Source of the DNA: Chryseomicrobium excrementi
GTDB lineage: Bacteria; Bacillota; Bacilli; Bacillales_A; Planococcaceae
DNA: 64,000 nt
Assembly: GCF_002798305.1 (NCBI RefSeq)
Contig: NZ_PCGR01000003.1
Coordinates: forward strand, 186,001-250,000
Direction of reading: 5' to 3'
The stretch's first letter is position 1, and every line of letters starts with the position of its first letter. Below are positions 8,315 through 17,318 of the stretch, in pieces. Both the position numbers and the translations under genes were made by a program. The notes beneath the pieces were generated by a model that made no database searches, had not been told where the DNA came from, and worked only from the letters and a program-made list of their open reading frames with translations.

Positions 8315-9154
8315 TTATAAACCAGGTAGGAACCCGGCAAATAGACTTAGTAGATAAACAGTGGCGAGTGCCGTCAGTCCGGCGATAAACCCACCTAACG
8401 TCCATGCTTGAAGGGTTTGCGGTACTGTCAGCTTTCCAAAACGGGATACGACCCAGAAGCCAGAATCGTTTGGAAGAGAAAGGCCGATACCACCAGCACA
8501 GATTGCAAGACCTAAAAGAACAGGGGACACGCCAAGCTCTCCAATCATTGGTCCTAGGATACTTGATGTCGTTACAAGCGCTACGGTTGCAGAACCCAGA
8601 GATGCACGTAAGATTTGAGAGAAGATGAAGGCAAGTAACAGTACCGGAATACTCCAGTCTTGCATCGTAGCAATCAAGTGGTCACCGATGCCACTCTTGT
8701 TGATGACTGCTCCAAAAGCGCCACCCGCACCAGTGATCAAAATGATGACACCTGCTGAACTGATCGCTTCTGTATACAAGCGCTCACTTTTCACTGCAAT
8801 GTATGGGCGAAGGACGATCAATGCCACGATAACAGAAATGAAGAGTGCCACGTTCTTTTCCCCAACAAATCCAAGAACTGCAGCTAATGTAGTTCCAGGG
8901 AACCAAAGATTAGAAAGCGTATTGAACAAGATCAATAGAATGGGTAGGCCGAGTAAGAAGAAGCTGAGACCTGTACCGATTTCTTTTTTAGGAGCATCTG
9001 CAGGATCCATTTCTAGCTCTTCCACATCGCCAGAATGTTGGATGCGTTTCCCAATGAACATTCCATATAGATATCCCCCGACAAGTGTAGCAGGGATGGC
9101 AACGATCAATCCGTATAAGATGAACAGGCCAAGATCGGAGATTAGGCTAAACAC
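8315..9154 (-). pseudogene. 5'-truncated GntP family gluconate:H+ symporter
   Basis: The 279 residues match the C-terminal part of GntP-type permeases: LFILYGLIVAIPATLVGG, then AAVLGFVGEKNVALFISV, SQILRASLGSATVALVTTSSI and LPNDSGFWVVSRFG. The family is normally about 430-460 residues, so about 160 N-terminal residues are missing. The reading frame opens at a GTG inside a terminator hairpin (9149-9177), with an in-frame stop about 20 nt further upstream and no proper Shine-Dalgarno spacing. Only about 100 bp separates it from a divergent gene. I read it as a deletion remnant, although the remaining frame is intact. Confidence 0.75.
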
Positions 9155-9177
9155 CTTCCTTGCGAAGGTGTTTTTTT
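9149..9177 (+). terminator. Orphan rightward terminator at the broken end of the GntP remnant
   Basis: Perfect arms AACACCTTC (9150-9158) and GAAGGTGTT (9164-9172) with a 5-nt loop and seven Ts on the plus strand. No rightward gene ends here, so it looks left over from a deleted neighbour. Confidence 0.8.
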
Positions 9178-9271
9178 AGTTCCTATAATTGAAACATTTT
9201 CCATAATAGGACGTAATTTATAGTAGTATGGAGTAAGAAAGAGAAATTGAAGGAAGTGAAAGGAAGGTTGG

Positions 9272-10780
9272 ATGAAGGGGATTCTAAAGTTTGTGTTGTA
9301 CATGGGGGTATTGCTTCTTTTTATTATCGGAAGTAGTTGGATGATTTTTTCTTTTGATGAAATGAGAGGCATGTTGGTTGGGGTTTTACTCTGGTGTATT
9401 CCATTTGGGCTCTTCGTTATCTCGTTAATCGCACTTGCGATGGGGAAGTTGCCGAAATTAGGAATTCGTTCGCGGTTAAGCGCAGCGGTAGTCTTGTTGA
9501 CATCTATACTAGCAGGAGCATCATTGATTCTTCTGGTAATTAGCAATGTATTTGTGATACAGGCTGGCAACACAGGGGCTACGGCATTAGAGAAAATTGC
9601 TTGGTATGGTAAATTGACGGGACAGATGCCAATGCAATCGGATGCCTTCAAAGTTGAAGGAAAGTATGCAACGTATTATGTGACGAAAGACAATGAAGAG
9701 AAGGTAGTCGTGATGGAAGAGATGTTCCCTCGTGTAGAAGCACAACTCGATCGGTTTTTGCCACCAGTAACTTCAGGAGAAAAACCTGAGATTGAACTCC
9801 ACCAGAGCGAATCTACATTGAATCTTTTACAGATGGAACCAGAGATGTCCGGAGTCTATAATGTTCTTACTGGGAAGATAAACCTCAATGCAAATCAATT
9901 GGGTTGGGAAGAGCTTGTGATTCATGAATATACGCATTACCGCGTCCATCAATTCCAGTTACAAGAAGTAGGGGAGCACCGATCCATTCCACATTGGCTA
10001 GAAGAAGGGTTTGCTCAGATGATGATGGGAACATTACCCTTAGGGCCATTTGATCACTATAAGGAATTCACTTTACAAGATGCTACAAGTAAAATTGCAA
10101 ATATGAATAATCCGATGCAAGACGTCTATACATATGGTCAAGTACTATCGCTAGAAATTTCAAAAGAAGCTTCAAAAGAGCAGTTTCAAGCGTGGCTTTT
10201 GACAGAAGACAATGCAGTGATTGAACAAGAGATTCGGGATTTATATGCTATTCCTGAAACTGTTTTGACTCATCAATTCCTATTTGAGAAATACGAGGCA
10301 ACTCTTGCTAAAGATCCGGGATACTTTGATCGTCTGTTGAAAGTAACCGCAGATGGGTGGGAAGATGAATGGGACTCTTATAAAAAAGACATGTATTTTC
10401 CTATGTATAAGGAATACTTACCTATCTTACAGAATGTAGTTATTGTTGAACTAGAATGGGATAAAGGAGAGCAAATTTTAAACGAATGGATTCAATACGA
10501 CCCGATATTATCTCAAGAGGAAATTCAACAAGAACAAGCCTACCTTGTTGCTGGGCGAGGAGAACTAGAGGAAGCTATATCTCTAATGGAAGTTGCTTTG
10601 AATAAACAAGAGCATTTTGAGAGGTCGGAAAAAATGAACTATTACTTATCCATCTACAAATTGCTTTTAGAAGATCCGTTCCATCCAGAAGCATTGTCTA
10701 AACTTGAAGAAAGAACTATCTACTCCAGTGGTACACAAAAGTGGCTCCAACAAATACAAGATGAAAGCTCCTCTCAGTAG
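9272..10780 (+). CDS. Membrane-anchored zinc metallopeptidase (peptidase MA-like), copy 1
   Basis: A 502-residue protein with three N-terminal hydrophobic segments (about residues 5-25, 32-55, 70-95), then an extracellular domain. It has HEYTH at 218-222 and EEGFA with E244/E245 as the downstream glutamate, the HExxH...E pattern of gluzincin-type zinc peptidases. A helical C-terminal region of about 200 residues follows and may be a TPR-like substrate-binding part. GGAAGG precedes ATG 9272. A paralogue with the same motif positions lies at 11835, on the other side of a serine protease. Substrate unknown; an extracytoplasmic quality-control or envelope role is an inference. Confidence 0.8.
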   Translation: MKGILKFVLYMGVLLLFIIGSSWMIFSFDEMRGMLVGVLLWCIPFGLFVISLIALAMGKLPKLGIRSRLSAAVVLLTSILAGASLILLVISNVFVIQAGNTGATALEKIAWYGKLTGQMPMQSDAFKVEGKYATYYVTKDNEEKVVVMEEMFPRVEAQLDRFLPPVTSGEKPEIELHQSESTLNLLQMEPEMSGVYNVLTGKINLNANQLGWEELVIHEYTHYRVHQFQLQEVGEHRSIPHWLEEGFAQMMMGTLPLGPFDHYKEFTLQDATSKIANMNNPMQDVYTYGQVLSLEISKEASKEQFQAWLLTEDNAVIEQEIRDLYAIPETVLTHQFLFEKYEATLAKDPGYFDRLLKVTADGWEDEWDSYKKDMYFPMYKEYLPILQNVVIVELEWDKGEQILNEWIQYDPILSQEEIQQEQAYLVAGRGELEEAISLMEVALNKQEHFERSEKMNYYLSIYKLLLEDPFHPEALSKLEERTIYSSGTQKWLQQIQDESSSQ

Positions 10781-10788
10781 AAGATAGA

Positions 10789-10836
10789 AAAGGCTGCTAA
10801 ACTCTCTATACGAGAGTCCAAGTAGCCTTTATAATT
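10789..10836 (+). terminator. Intrinsic terminator after metallopeptidase copy 1
   Basis: Long stem with outer arms AAAGGCT/AGCCTTT and inner arms ACTCTC/GAGAGT, loop TATAC. The T-tract is short (TTTATAATT). Confidence 0.75.
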
Positions 10837-10862
10837 GAGAGAAAACGAATGTGAGGAAGAAA

Positions 10863-11714
10863 ATGGGTAACGAACTAACAACTGAGAAATCACCATCTCC
10901 TTGGAAATCAAGAATGAAATCTACCGGTCTCGTCATCATCGGTACACTACTTGGATTGAATTTAGGTGGCATTTATTTAAATGATCAAGACGGGGAAGTA
11001 GAAGCCCAACCAATCGTGGCACAAGGACAAATGGCAGGCTTGCCGGACTACTCTAGCAATTTCAAAGAATTGAACCCTCTAGCTGTAGTCGTGGAAACAG
11101 AGACAAGCTACGGTTCTGGCTTTTTGTATCAAGATGGTGGCTATATCATCACCAGTGCCCATGTAGTGACAGATGGCTTGGATGTTACGGTCTGGAACTC
11201 GTTCTTCCACCCATCTGAAGGGACCGTCATCGGCATTTCGGAATTCATGGATATCGCCTTGATTCATGTCCCTGATTATGAGGGGCAAGAAGGTGTAGAA
11301 GTAAACTTGGAAGCTCCTATTCAAGCAGGAAAGCCAGTACTTGCTGTAAGTTCGCCATATGACACGACCAACACAGGGTCAGTTGGATACATAACCGGGC
11401 CAAAGCGCCATTTAGAAATGGAAGATAGTTCTGCCTACAACCAGTTCATTCAATTTGATGCTCAAACCGCTTCCGGAAGTAGTGGAGGTCCATTATTTGA
11501 TGCGTCAACAAACGAAGTCATCGGAGTGATTACACAGGGTAGCGGTTATTATGAAGAAATCAAGTATGCTCTTCCTATTGAAGACGTTCTTGTTTATATT
11601 GATCGTTGGATTAAGAAGCCCTTACCTGAAGCTACTATTCTAGATATACAAGAGACACTGCGTGAATTGTATGAGTGGGAAGAAGAGGAATGGGAAGAAG
11701 ATACTGAGGAATAA
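10863..11714 (+). CDS. Membrane-anchored trypsin-like serine protease (HtrA-like, no PDZ)
   Basis: A 283-residue S1C-type protease: short cytoplasmic N-terminus, one membrane helix (about residues 20-40), then a chymotrypsin fold. The triad is visible as H100 (TSAHVV), D130 (FMDIALIHV) and S207 (GSSGGPL). Unlike HtrA/DegP it ends after the protease domain and has no PDZ domain. It finishes with a Glu/Trp-rich acidic tail. ATG 10863 is preferred to GTG 10851 because GAGG sits 6 nt before it. It has its own terminators and lies between two paralogous metallopeptidases, suggesting an extracytoplasmic proteolysis cluster. Confidence 0.85.
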   Translation: MGNELTTEKSPSPWKSRMKSTGLVIIGTLLGLNLGGIYLNDQDGEVEAQPIVAQGQMAGLPDYSSNFKELNPLAVVVETETSYGSGFLYQDGGYIITSAHVVTDGLDVTVWNSFFHPSEGTVIGISEFMDIALIHVPDYEGQEGVEVNLEAPIQAGKPVLAVSSPYDTTNTGSVGYITGPKRHLEMEDSSAYNQFIQFDAQTASGSSGGPLFDASTNEVIGVITQGSGYYEEIKYALPIEDVLVYIDRWIKKPLPEATILDIQETLRELYEWEEEEWEEDTEE

Positions 11715-11720
11715 CCTGAA

Positions 11721-11748
11721 AATTCGTCTGCTCCAGGCGAATTTTTTT
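11721..11748 (+). terminator. Intrinsic terminator after the serine protease
   Basis: Arms AATTCGtCTG and CAGgCGAATT (one G-U pair) with a 3-nt loop, running into seven Ts. Confidence 0.88.
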
Positions 11749-11834
11749 AATCCAATCGAAACTTTTTCCAGTTTTATCCGTTAGTATCAGTAGAAGAAAA
11801 TCCAGGCTCTATATTTAGAGGAAAGGATGATTGA

Positions 11835-13349
11835 ATGAAATCACTGCTACGTATTGCTCTAGTTCTTGTAATCAGTATAGGGTATTTGCTAGCAAGTGGA
11901 TGGCTCATCTTTCAACAAGATGCAGTAGCGGGCATGCTATGGGGAATCGGCTTGTGGACAGTCCCTTTCGCTCTGCTAGTATTCTCCATTGTAGCTTTCG
12001 TAAATCGTGGGTTGCCCAAATTTAAAATTAGGTCTCGAACATCTGCGGCGGGCTTCTTCCTTCTATCCTTTTTAGTCGGCGCCAGTCTTGTGGGAATTGC
12101 TTTCGCCAATGCATTTGCTATAGAAGTCGGTGTTCCTGAACAAGACGCCTTGGCCAAGATAGGTTGGTATGGGAAGTGGACAGGGCACACGGCACTCCAG
12201 GAAAATGTAGAACAAGTTGAAGGGACGTATGCGACTTATTTTGTAACGCCAGAGAACCGAGACAAGGTTGCTGAAATCGAACGACTTCTGCCTTTAATTG
12301 AAAAACGAGTGGATCGGTACTTACCTGAACTGCCTGAATCTAAAAAACCAAAAATTGAACTTCACCGAGATGCCTCTACACTACAGCTACTTGGAAAAGA
12401 TACATCCCTTGGTGGATTCTATACTACGATTACTGAGCGTATTCATGTGCATGACAATCAGACCTACTGGGAAGAGGTACTTATTCACGAATATGCCCAT
12501 TACCGAGTCCATCAGTTTCAGATACAGCAGACAGGAAAAGGGTTGACACTGCCACTTTGGCTTGAAGAAGGATTTGCAGAGATGATGACGGGAACGCTGC
12601 CACTAGGTCCATTTGAGGCTTACCGTGACCTTCCTCTAGAAGAAGTCCATCGGAGCAGCAACCGACTAACGACAGAAGTAGACGGAGTTAACATCTATAC
12701 ATATGGCCAGCTTCTTGTGACAGAGTTGACCCGAAAAGCAGGAGTTTCCCAACTTCAAGATTGGCTACTTGAAGAAGACACGGAAGTTTTAGAAGCTGAG
12801 CTTCGCAAGCTCTATGGTGTATCTAAAGAGGACGCTATTCAGACAGTGATCATTGAAGAGTACCAAAAACAAATCGCAATTAGTGCAGAGCATCGTCTAG
12901 AGGCTACTAGCCATCACTTCTCAGGTTGGGAAGAATCCATACAACTCTTAGAAGAGACACTTTATCTACCTATGTATATTCAGGCTTTGGATCACTTTTA
13001 CCAGCATTCAAAGGAAGAATTGGCTTTTGAGGATGCCGCGCTATTACTAACGGAAATCGAATCGTTGGATATCACACGCCCTGCCAACCATTTCCTTAAA
13101 GAGCGAGCCCTACTAGAAGCTGGTAGAGGACATCTAGAGAACGCCATTGCTATGTTGGAGAATCTGGACAGTTCTAATGCGGATGCTATTCATGCTCTCA
13201 TCGCACAAGAAGAACTTCGTATTTTAAAACGTTTGTATGAAAACCCAAATGATCAAGAAGCTAAGGCATATTTAGATAAGCATCCGTTCTTTGGAGACGG
13301 TACTGTAGACTGGTTAAAACAATTGCAAAAAAATAGTGGATTGAAATGA
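11835..13349 (+). CDS. Membrane-anchored zinc metallopeptidase (peptidase MA-like), copy 2
   Basis: A 504-residue paralogue of the protein at 9272. It has three N-terminal membrane segments and a shared juxtamembrane stretch (KIRSRTSAA, then KIGWYGKWTG). HEYAH is at 218-222 and EEGFAEMMTGTLPLGPF begins at 244, at exactly the same residue positions as copy 1. The C-terminal 200 residues are helical and more diverged. AAAGGATGATTGA precedes ATG 11835. The two copies bracket the HtrA-like protease, which indicates local duplication. Activity is supported by the intact zinc motif; the target is unknown. Confidence 0.8.
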   Translation: MKSLLRIALVLVISIGYLLASGWLIFQQDAVAGMLWGIGLWTVPFALLVFSIVAFVNRGLPKFKIRSRTSAAGFFLLSFLVGASLVGIAFANAFAIEVGVPEQDALAKIGWYGKWTGHTALQENVEQVEGTYATYFVTPENRDKVAEIERLLPLIEKRVDRYLPELPESKKPKIELHRDASTLQLLGKDTSLGGFYTTITERIHVHDNQTYWEEVLIHEYAHYRVHQFQIQQTGKGLTLPLWLEEGFAEMMTGTLPLGPFEAYRDLPLEEVHRSSNRLTTEVDGVNIYTYGQLLVTELTRKAGVSQLQDWLLEEDTEVLEAELRKLYGVSKEDAIQTVIIEEYQKQIAISAEHRLEATSHHFSGWEESIQLLEETLYLPMYIQALDHFYQHSKEELAFEDAALLLTEIESLDITRPANHFLKERALLEAGRGHLENAIAMLENLDSSNADAIHALIAQEELRILKRLYENPNDQEAKAYLDKHPFFGDGTVDWLKQLQKNSGLK

Positions 13350-13396
13350 CCCCTTGAAACTTGAATTCGACATAAATATAGAATATATATCATATA

Positions 13397-13415
13397 TGTG
13401 ATACTAAATGTCACA
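13397..13415. repeat. Short inverted repeat TGTGA-N9-TCACA
   Basis: It lies in the AT-rich 160-bp gap before the PAS-GGDEF gene. The half-sites are those of CRP/FNR proteins, but the spacer is 9 nt rather than the usual 6. A TATAAT -10-like element is at 13466-13471. A regulatory role is only possible. Confidence 0.25.
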
Positions 13416-13509
13416 AAGTGCTCAATATTGCATGATAAAATTCGATATTTCACGGGTAAATAGTATATAATCAAACCAATTAGTGTTTTTTGGGAGAAGG
13501 GGAAAGGAT

Positions 13510-14808
13510 ATGCAAACATTCTTCGATTCGTATCTGTCCGAAGGGTTAAAAATGATCCGCTTATTTGACTATGTAGATGACTTGGTTTTTTTAATGAAAG
13601 TGGAAGATAAGGGGCTTTCGTATCATTATATTAATCAAGCTGTCAAAGAAATCTTACAGTTTGATAAGTCAAGTATCAACAGGACATTGCATGAGGTCAT
13701 TGCGGATCAATCTGAAGCGGACCTCTTGTCTGCTCAGTACCTTCAAGTAGTCGCTTCAAAAGAACCCGTGAAGTTTATCCATGAACTTGTGAACCCGACT
13801 CGGAAATTTATAGGAGATACAACTCTATATCCTGTATCGAACGAAGAAGGAGACTGTGCCTATATCCTAGCCATCGTAAAGGATATTACTGAAAAGTATC
13901 AATTAGAGCAAAAGCTTCGAGAAAATGAAGAACGGTATCGTCTGATTGCGGAGAATTCATTAGATGTCATCAAACTGATCAATCCAGAAGGAATCATTGA
14001 GTATGTGTCACCATCTAGTGCAGTCATTGTAGGACTCTCTCCATCAGATTATTTGGGAAACCACTTTAGCGACTTTTTATGTGAAGAAGACCGCGATGAA
14101 GTCGTTCTAAAATTTGCGGAGATTGTTCAACATGGGAAATCACTTACTGTGGAGACGAAACACCTGCATGCAGACGGTCACTTTATTTGGATGGAAATCA
14201 TCGCAACCCCTGTCTTTAAAGAAGGTCGAGTTGTTCAGGTTGTCACGTCTGCTCGAGACATCTCAGAGCGAATTGAATACCGAGAGAAACTCGCTAAGAT
14301 GGCTTTTCACGATTACTTGTCTGGACTGCCAAATCGTCGATTGTTTGAAGACCGGTTAGATATGGCCCTAAAACATGCCTCTCGTCACAATGAACGAGTG
14401 GGGCTTATCCTTATTGATGGCCGCAACTTCAAAGCAATCAATGACACATATGGACATGAAGTGGGGGACGCGGTCATCGTTCGTCTAGCACGTCGACTGG
14501 AGCAATCCGTGCGCTCTGTAGATACAGTGGCTCGTCTCGGTGGTGATGAGTTTGCAATCGTTCTTCCTGAATTAGAAGATGAGAAAGACGCTACTCGCGT
14601 GGCAGAACGCATTGTACAGATCTTTGAAGAACCATGTGTGATTGGTGCGCATGAGATTGCTTTTAAAGTAGATATTGGAATTTCGGTTTACCCGGATCAT
14701 ACGCTTGACCAGAAAGAGTTGATACGATTTGCGGATGAAGCCATGTATTCAACTAAAGCAGATGATGAATCAAGCTATTGTATTTATCAAGCTCCTATTA
14801 TTTTATGA
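13510..14808 (+). CDS. PAS-PAS-GGDEF diguanylate cyclase
   Basis: A 432-residue soluble protein. Two PAS domains (about residues 10-130 and 135-255; the second starts ENEERYRLIAENSLDVIKLI) precede a GGDEF domain (about 265-425). The active-site motif RLGGDEFAIVLPE is intact. The RxxD product-inhibition site is present as RSVD five residues earlier, so c-di-GMP feedback is expected. ATG 13510 is preferred over GTG 13483 because a purine-rich GGGGAAAGG precedes it. A terminator separates it from the GGDEF-EAL gene that follows. Confidence 0.9.
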   Translation: MQTFFDSYLSEGLKMIRLFDYVDDLVFLMKVEDKGLSYHYINQAVKEILQFDKSSINRTLHEVIADQSEADLLSAQYLQVVASKEPVKFIHELVNPTRKFIGDTTLYPVSNEEGDCAYILAIVKDITEKYQLEQKLRENEERYRLIAENSLDVIKLINPEGIIEYVSPSSAVIVGLSPSDYLGNHFSDFLCEEDRDEVVLKFAEIVQHGKSLTVETKHLHADGHFIWMEIIATPVFKEGRVVQVVTSARDISERIEYREKLAKMAFHDYLSGLPNRRLFEDRLDMALKHASRHNERVGLILIDGRNFKAINDTYGHEVGDAVIVRLARRLEQSVRSVDTVARLGGDEFAIVLPELEDEKDATRVAERIVQIFEEPCVIGAHEIAFKVDIGISVYPDHTLDQKELIRFADEAMYSTKADDESSYCIYQAPIIL

Positions 14809-14818
14809 AAGTCGATGA

Positions 14819-14848
14819 AGAGGGCCGAACTGGACGGTCCTCTTTTTT
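14819..14848 (+). terminator. Intrinsic terminator after the PAS-GGDEF gene
   Basis: Arms AGAGGGCCG and CGGTCCTCT (one G-U pair), then TTTTTT. Confidence 0.85.
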
Positions 14849-14925
14849 CTATTCAACTACCCAGGTCTGGTATAGAATGAAGAAAATAGACAGTATTACT
14901 TACTTGGAAGAAGGGAGGGTATTAC

Positions 14926-17280
14926 GTGAACCTATCACACTCTAGGAAATTAGAAAATGCGTCGTGGCTGTTAGAAGACTATCAGCTCCTCTTGCACCAG
15001 TTACCAGAACCGCTCTGTTTGGTGTCAAGTACGCATACAGGGCAACCGGATTCCATTTTATTTGCAAATGCGAAAGCTCAGGAACTGTTACAGCTCACTG
15101 AAAAAGAATGGCAAGAATACACTTGGGAGCAGGTTTTTATAACGCATTTGTCGGGTCGAGCCTTACGTATTTGTCTCCAAGAATTTACAACTGGAGACGG
15201 AAATTTGTATTTTATCGTGACCCTAAGTGATGCTACAGATTATGTAGAGACTAAAGAAAAGTTACGGATCATGTCCTCGGAATTTGAGTCACTTTTCAAA
15301 TACAATTCTCATATTGTCTATACGATCAATCAACAAGGGATGATAACGAATTTTAATGATGCAGGACTCCGACGTCTTGGTTATAGCAAGGAAGAGATGC
15401 TCGGTATGCATTTTCAAGAAGTGATTTTAAAAGAAGATAGTATTCGAACTCAAACCTATTTTGATGAAGTGCTAAAAGGGAATGTCCAGACTTTTCAAAT
15501 TCGGATCAAAGACAAATCGGGATTTTTCTTTCCGATAGAAGTGACAGCTGTTCCAATCAAAATAGACGGTCACGTCACAGGAGTCATTAGTACGGCCCAA
15601 GACATCTCCGCTCGGTTAGAAATGGAAGAGAAGCTAAAAGATAGCGAAGAAAGCTACCGTGCGTTATTTGAATACAATGTAGATCCTGTCATTACATATG
15701 ATTTAGAAGGCAGGTTTTTAGCATTTAATAAAGCAACTGAAGAAATATTAGGTGCCGATCAACAACAGTTGATTGGGCAGCCGTTCCTTCCTTACATTGA
15801 AGAAGAGTTGCGGGAGCTTACATGGCACCATTTTCAACAAGTATTGAAAGGAAAGCCTTATCAATACGAGACTAGAGCCGTGAACGCTAAAGGAGAGACA
15901 ATTTCTTTACACATCACTTTGATTCCCGTATTCGTGAAAGGGGAACTTACGTCCATTCATTGCATAGGAAAAGACATTACCATCCGAAAGAATCATGATC
16001 AGATGATGCATTATTTGGCCTATCATGATAATTTAACAGGTCTCGGTAATCAGCGTCTCTTCAATGAAAAGTTAAAGAAGTGGTTGAAAGAGGAGACTGG
16101 AAAAGAACTGGGTCTTTGGATTTTGGATTTGGACCGCTTTAAGTTTATTAACGACAACTTGGGACACGAGGCAGGGGACCGTTTAATTACTTCATTTGGT
16201 GAACGACTTCAGTCTGCGGTGGGTTCAAAGGGGACGGTCTACCGATACGGTGGAGATGAGTTTGCTGTATTGACACCGGGGTTATCCGAGATAGCAACAA
16301 AACTATTAGCTGTCGAAGTTACGTCTGCCCTTAGTAAGCCCTATGACATTGACGGCTTCAGTACCATTTTAACGGCAAGTGTTGGAATTAGTTTGTATCC
16401 ACGTCATGGTCGTGAGGAGAGGACTCTTATTCGAGCAGCGGATCACGCGATGTACCATGCGAAAAAACACGGACGAAATATGTTTCAACTGTATACTACG
16501 GATACAGAAGGGCTTGCTAAAACGGACTTGAGAATGGAAGCGTTGCTCCATAAAGCTCTAGAAAACAATGAGTTTGTTCTCTTTTATCAACCTCAGTACC
16601 ATGCAGAGTCCGGGAAGATTCACGGAATTGAGGCCTTGATCCGCTGGAACAGTCCTGAGCTTGGCATGGTCCCACCTTCAGCATTTATCCCTCTTGCTGA
16701 GGAAACGGGTCTGATTGTTGCTATTGGTGAGTGGGTCATAGAAGAAGCCTGTCGACAAAATAAGGCGTGGCAAGACCAAGGGTTCCCGGCTACTCCTATA
16801 GCGGTGAACATGTCTCTTCGTCAGTTCTATCAAGCGGATCTATTAGAGACAATTAAAGGGATACTAAAGAAGACCGGACTTGGACCTCGCTGCCTCATGC
16901 TAGAAATCACGGAAACGATTGCTATGCAAGAGGACATAGCAGCAGACATCTTGCAGCAAATTAAAGAGTTAGGTGTCCGGATTGCAATGGACGACTTTGG
17001 AACGGGCTACAGTTCGCTCAAATATTTACAAACATTTTCTATTGATCATATAAAAATTGACAAAGCGTTTACAGATAAACTTCACACTAAAGAAGGTCGT
17101 GCCATCATTGCTACGATCATCTCTCTAGGTCATCACTTAGATATGACGGTCATAGCAGAAGGGGTTGAGACTCCAAAACAGGTTCAAGAGTTGAAAGACC
17201 TTGGATGTGATGTGTTCCAGGGCTATTATTTCAGTCGCCCATTAGCACCTGCTGATTTAGTGGATCAATTATTTGGATGA
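14926..17280 (+). CDS. PAS-GGDEF-EAL bifunctional-type c-di-GMP protein
   Basis: A 784-residue cytoplasmic protein. About three PAS modules (roughly 20-120, 120-240, 245-365) are followed by GGDEF (about 370-530) and EAL (about 535-780). GGDEF is intact (YRYGGDEFAVLTP) but the RxxD inhibitory site is absent. The EAL metal and catalytic residues are all visible: EALIRW, NMSLRQF, EITET, DDFGTGYSS, KIDK, EGVET, QGYYFS. So the phosphodiesterase half should be active and the cyclase half may be active or GTP-regulatory. GGGAGG precedes GTG 14926. No membrane segment is seen. Confidence 0.9.
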   Translation: MNLSHSRKLENASWLLEDYQLLLHQLPEPLCLVSSTHTGQPDSILFANAKAQELLQLTEKEWQEYTWEQVFITHLSGRALRICLQEFTTGDGNLYFIVTLSDATDYVETKEKLRIMSSEFESLFKYNSHIVYTINQQGMITNFNDAGLRRLGYSKEEMLGMHFQEVILKEDSIRTQTYFDEVLKGNVQTFQIRIKDKSGFFFPIEVTAVPIKIDGHVTGVISTAQDISARLEMEEKLKDSEESYRALFEYNVDPVITYDLEGRFLAFNKATEEILGADQQQLIGQPFLPYIEEELRELTWHHFQQVLKGKPYQYETRAVNAKGETISLHITLIPVFVKGELTSIHCIGKDITIRKNHDQMMHYLAYHDNLTGLGNQRLFNEKLKKWLKEETGKELGLWILDLDRFKFINDNLGHEAGDRLITSFGERLQSAVGSKGTVYRYGGDEFAVLTPGLSEIATKLLAVEVTSALSKPYDIDGFSTILTASVGISLYPRHGREERTLIRAADHAMYHAKKHGRNMFQLYTTDTEGLAKTDLRMEALLHKALENNEFVLFYQPQYHAESGKIHGIEALIRWNSPELGMVPPSAFIPLAEETGLIVAIGEWVIEEACRQNKAWQDQGFPATPIAVNMSLRQFYQADLLETIKGILKKTGLGPRCLMLEITETIAMQEDIAADILQQIKELGVRIAMDDFGTGYSSLKYLQTFSIDHIKIDKAFTDKLHTKEGRAIIATIISLGHHLDMTVIAEGVETPKQVQELKDLGCDVFQGYYFSRPLAPADLVDQLFG

Positions 17281-17283
17281 AAA

Positions 17284-17314
17284 AAGCTGCTCCTCAAAAA
17301 TCGAGGGGCAGCTT
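17284..17314. terminator. Bidirectional terminator between GGDEF-EAL gene and cydC
   Basis: Arms AAGCTGC-t-CCTC and GAGG-g-GCAGCTT with a 7-nt loop. The minus strand continues into six Ts, so it serves cydC best. Confidence 0.82.
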
Positions 17315-17318
17315 ATTC

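Noticed and set aside
13397-13415. cAMP-CRP site before the PAS-GGDEF gene, attractive because of the adenylyl cyclase
   Set aside because: The half-sites match but the spacer is 9 nt, not 6, and no CRP-type gene is visible; kept only as a low-confidence repeat.
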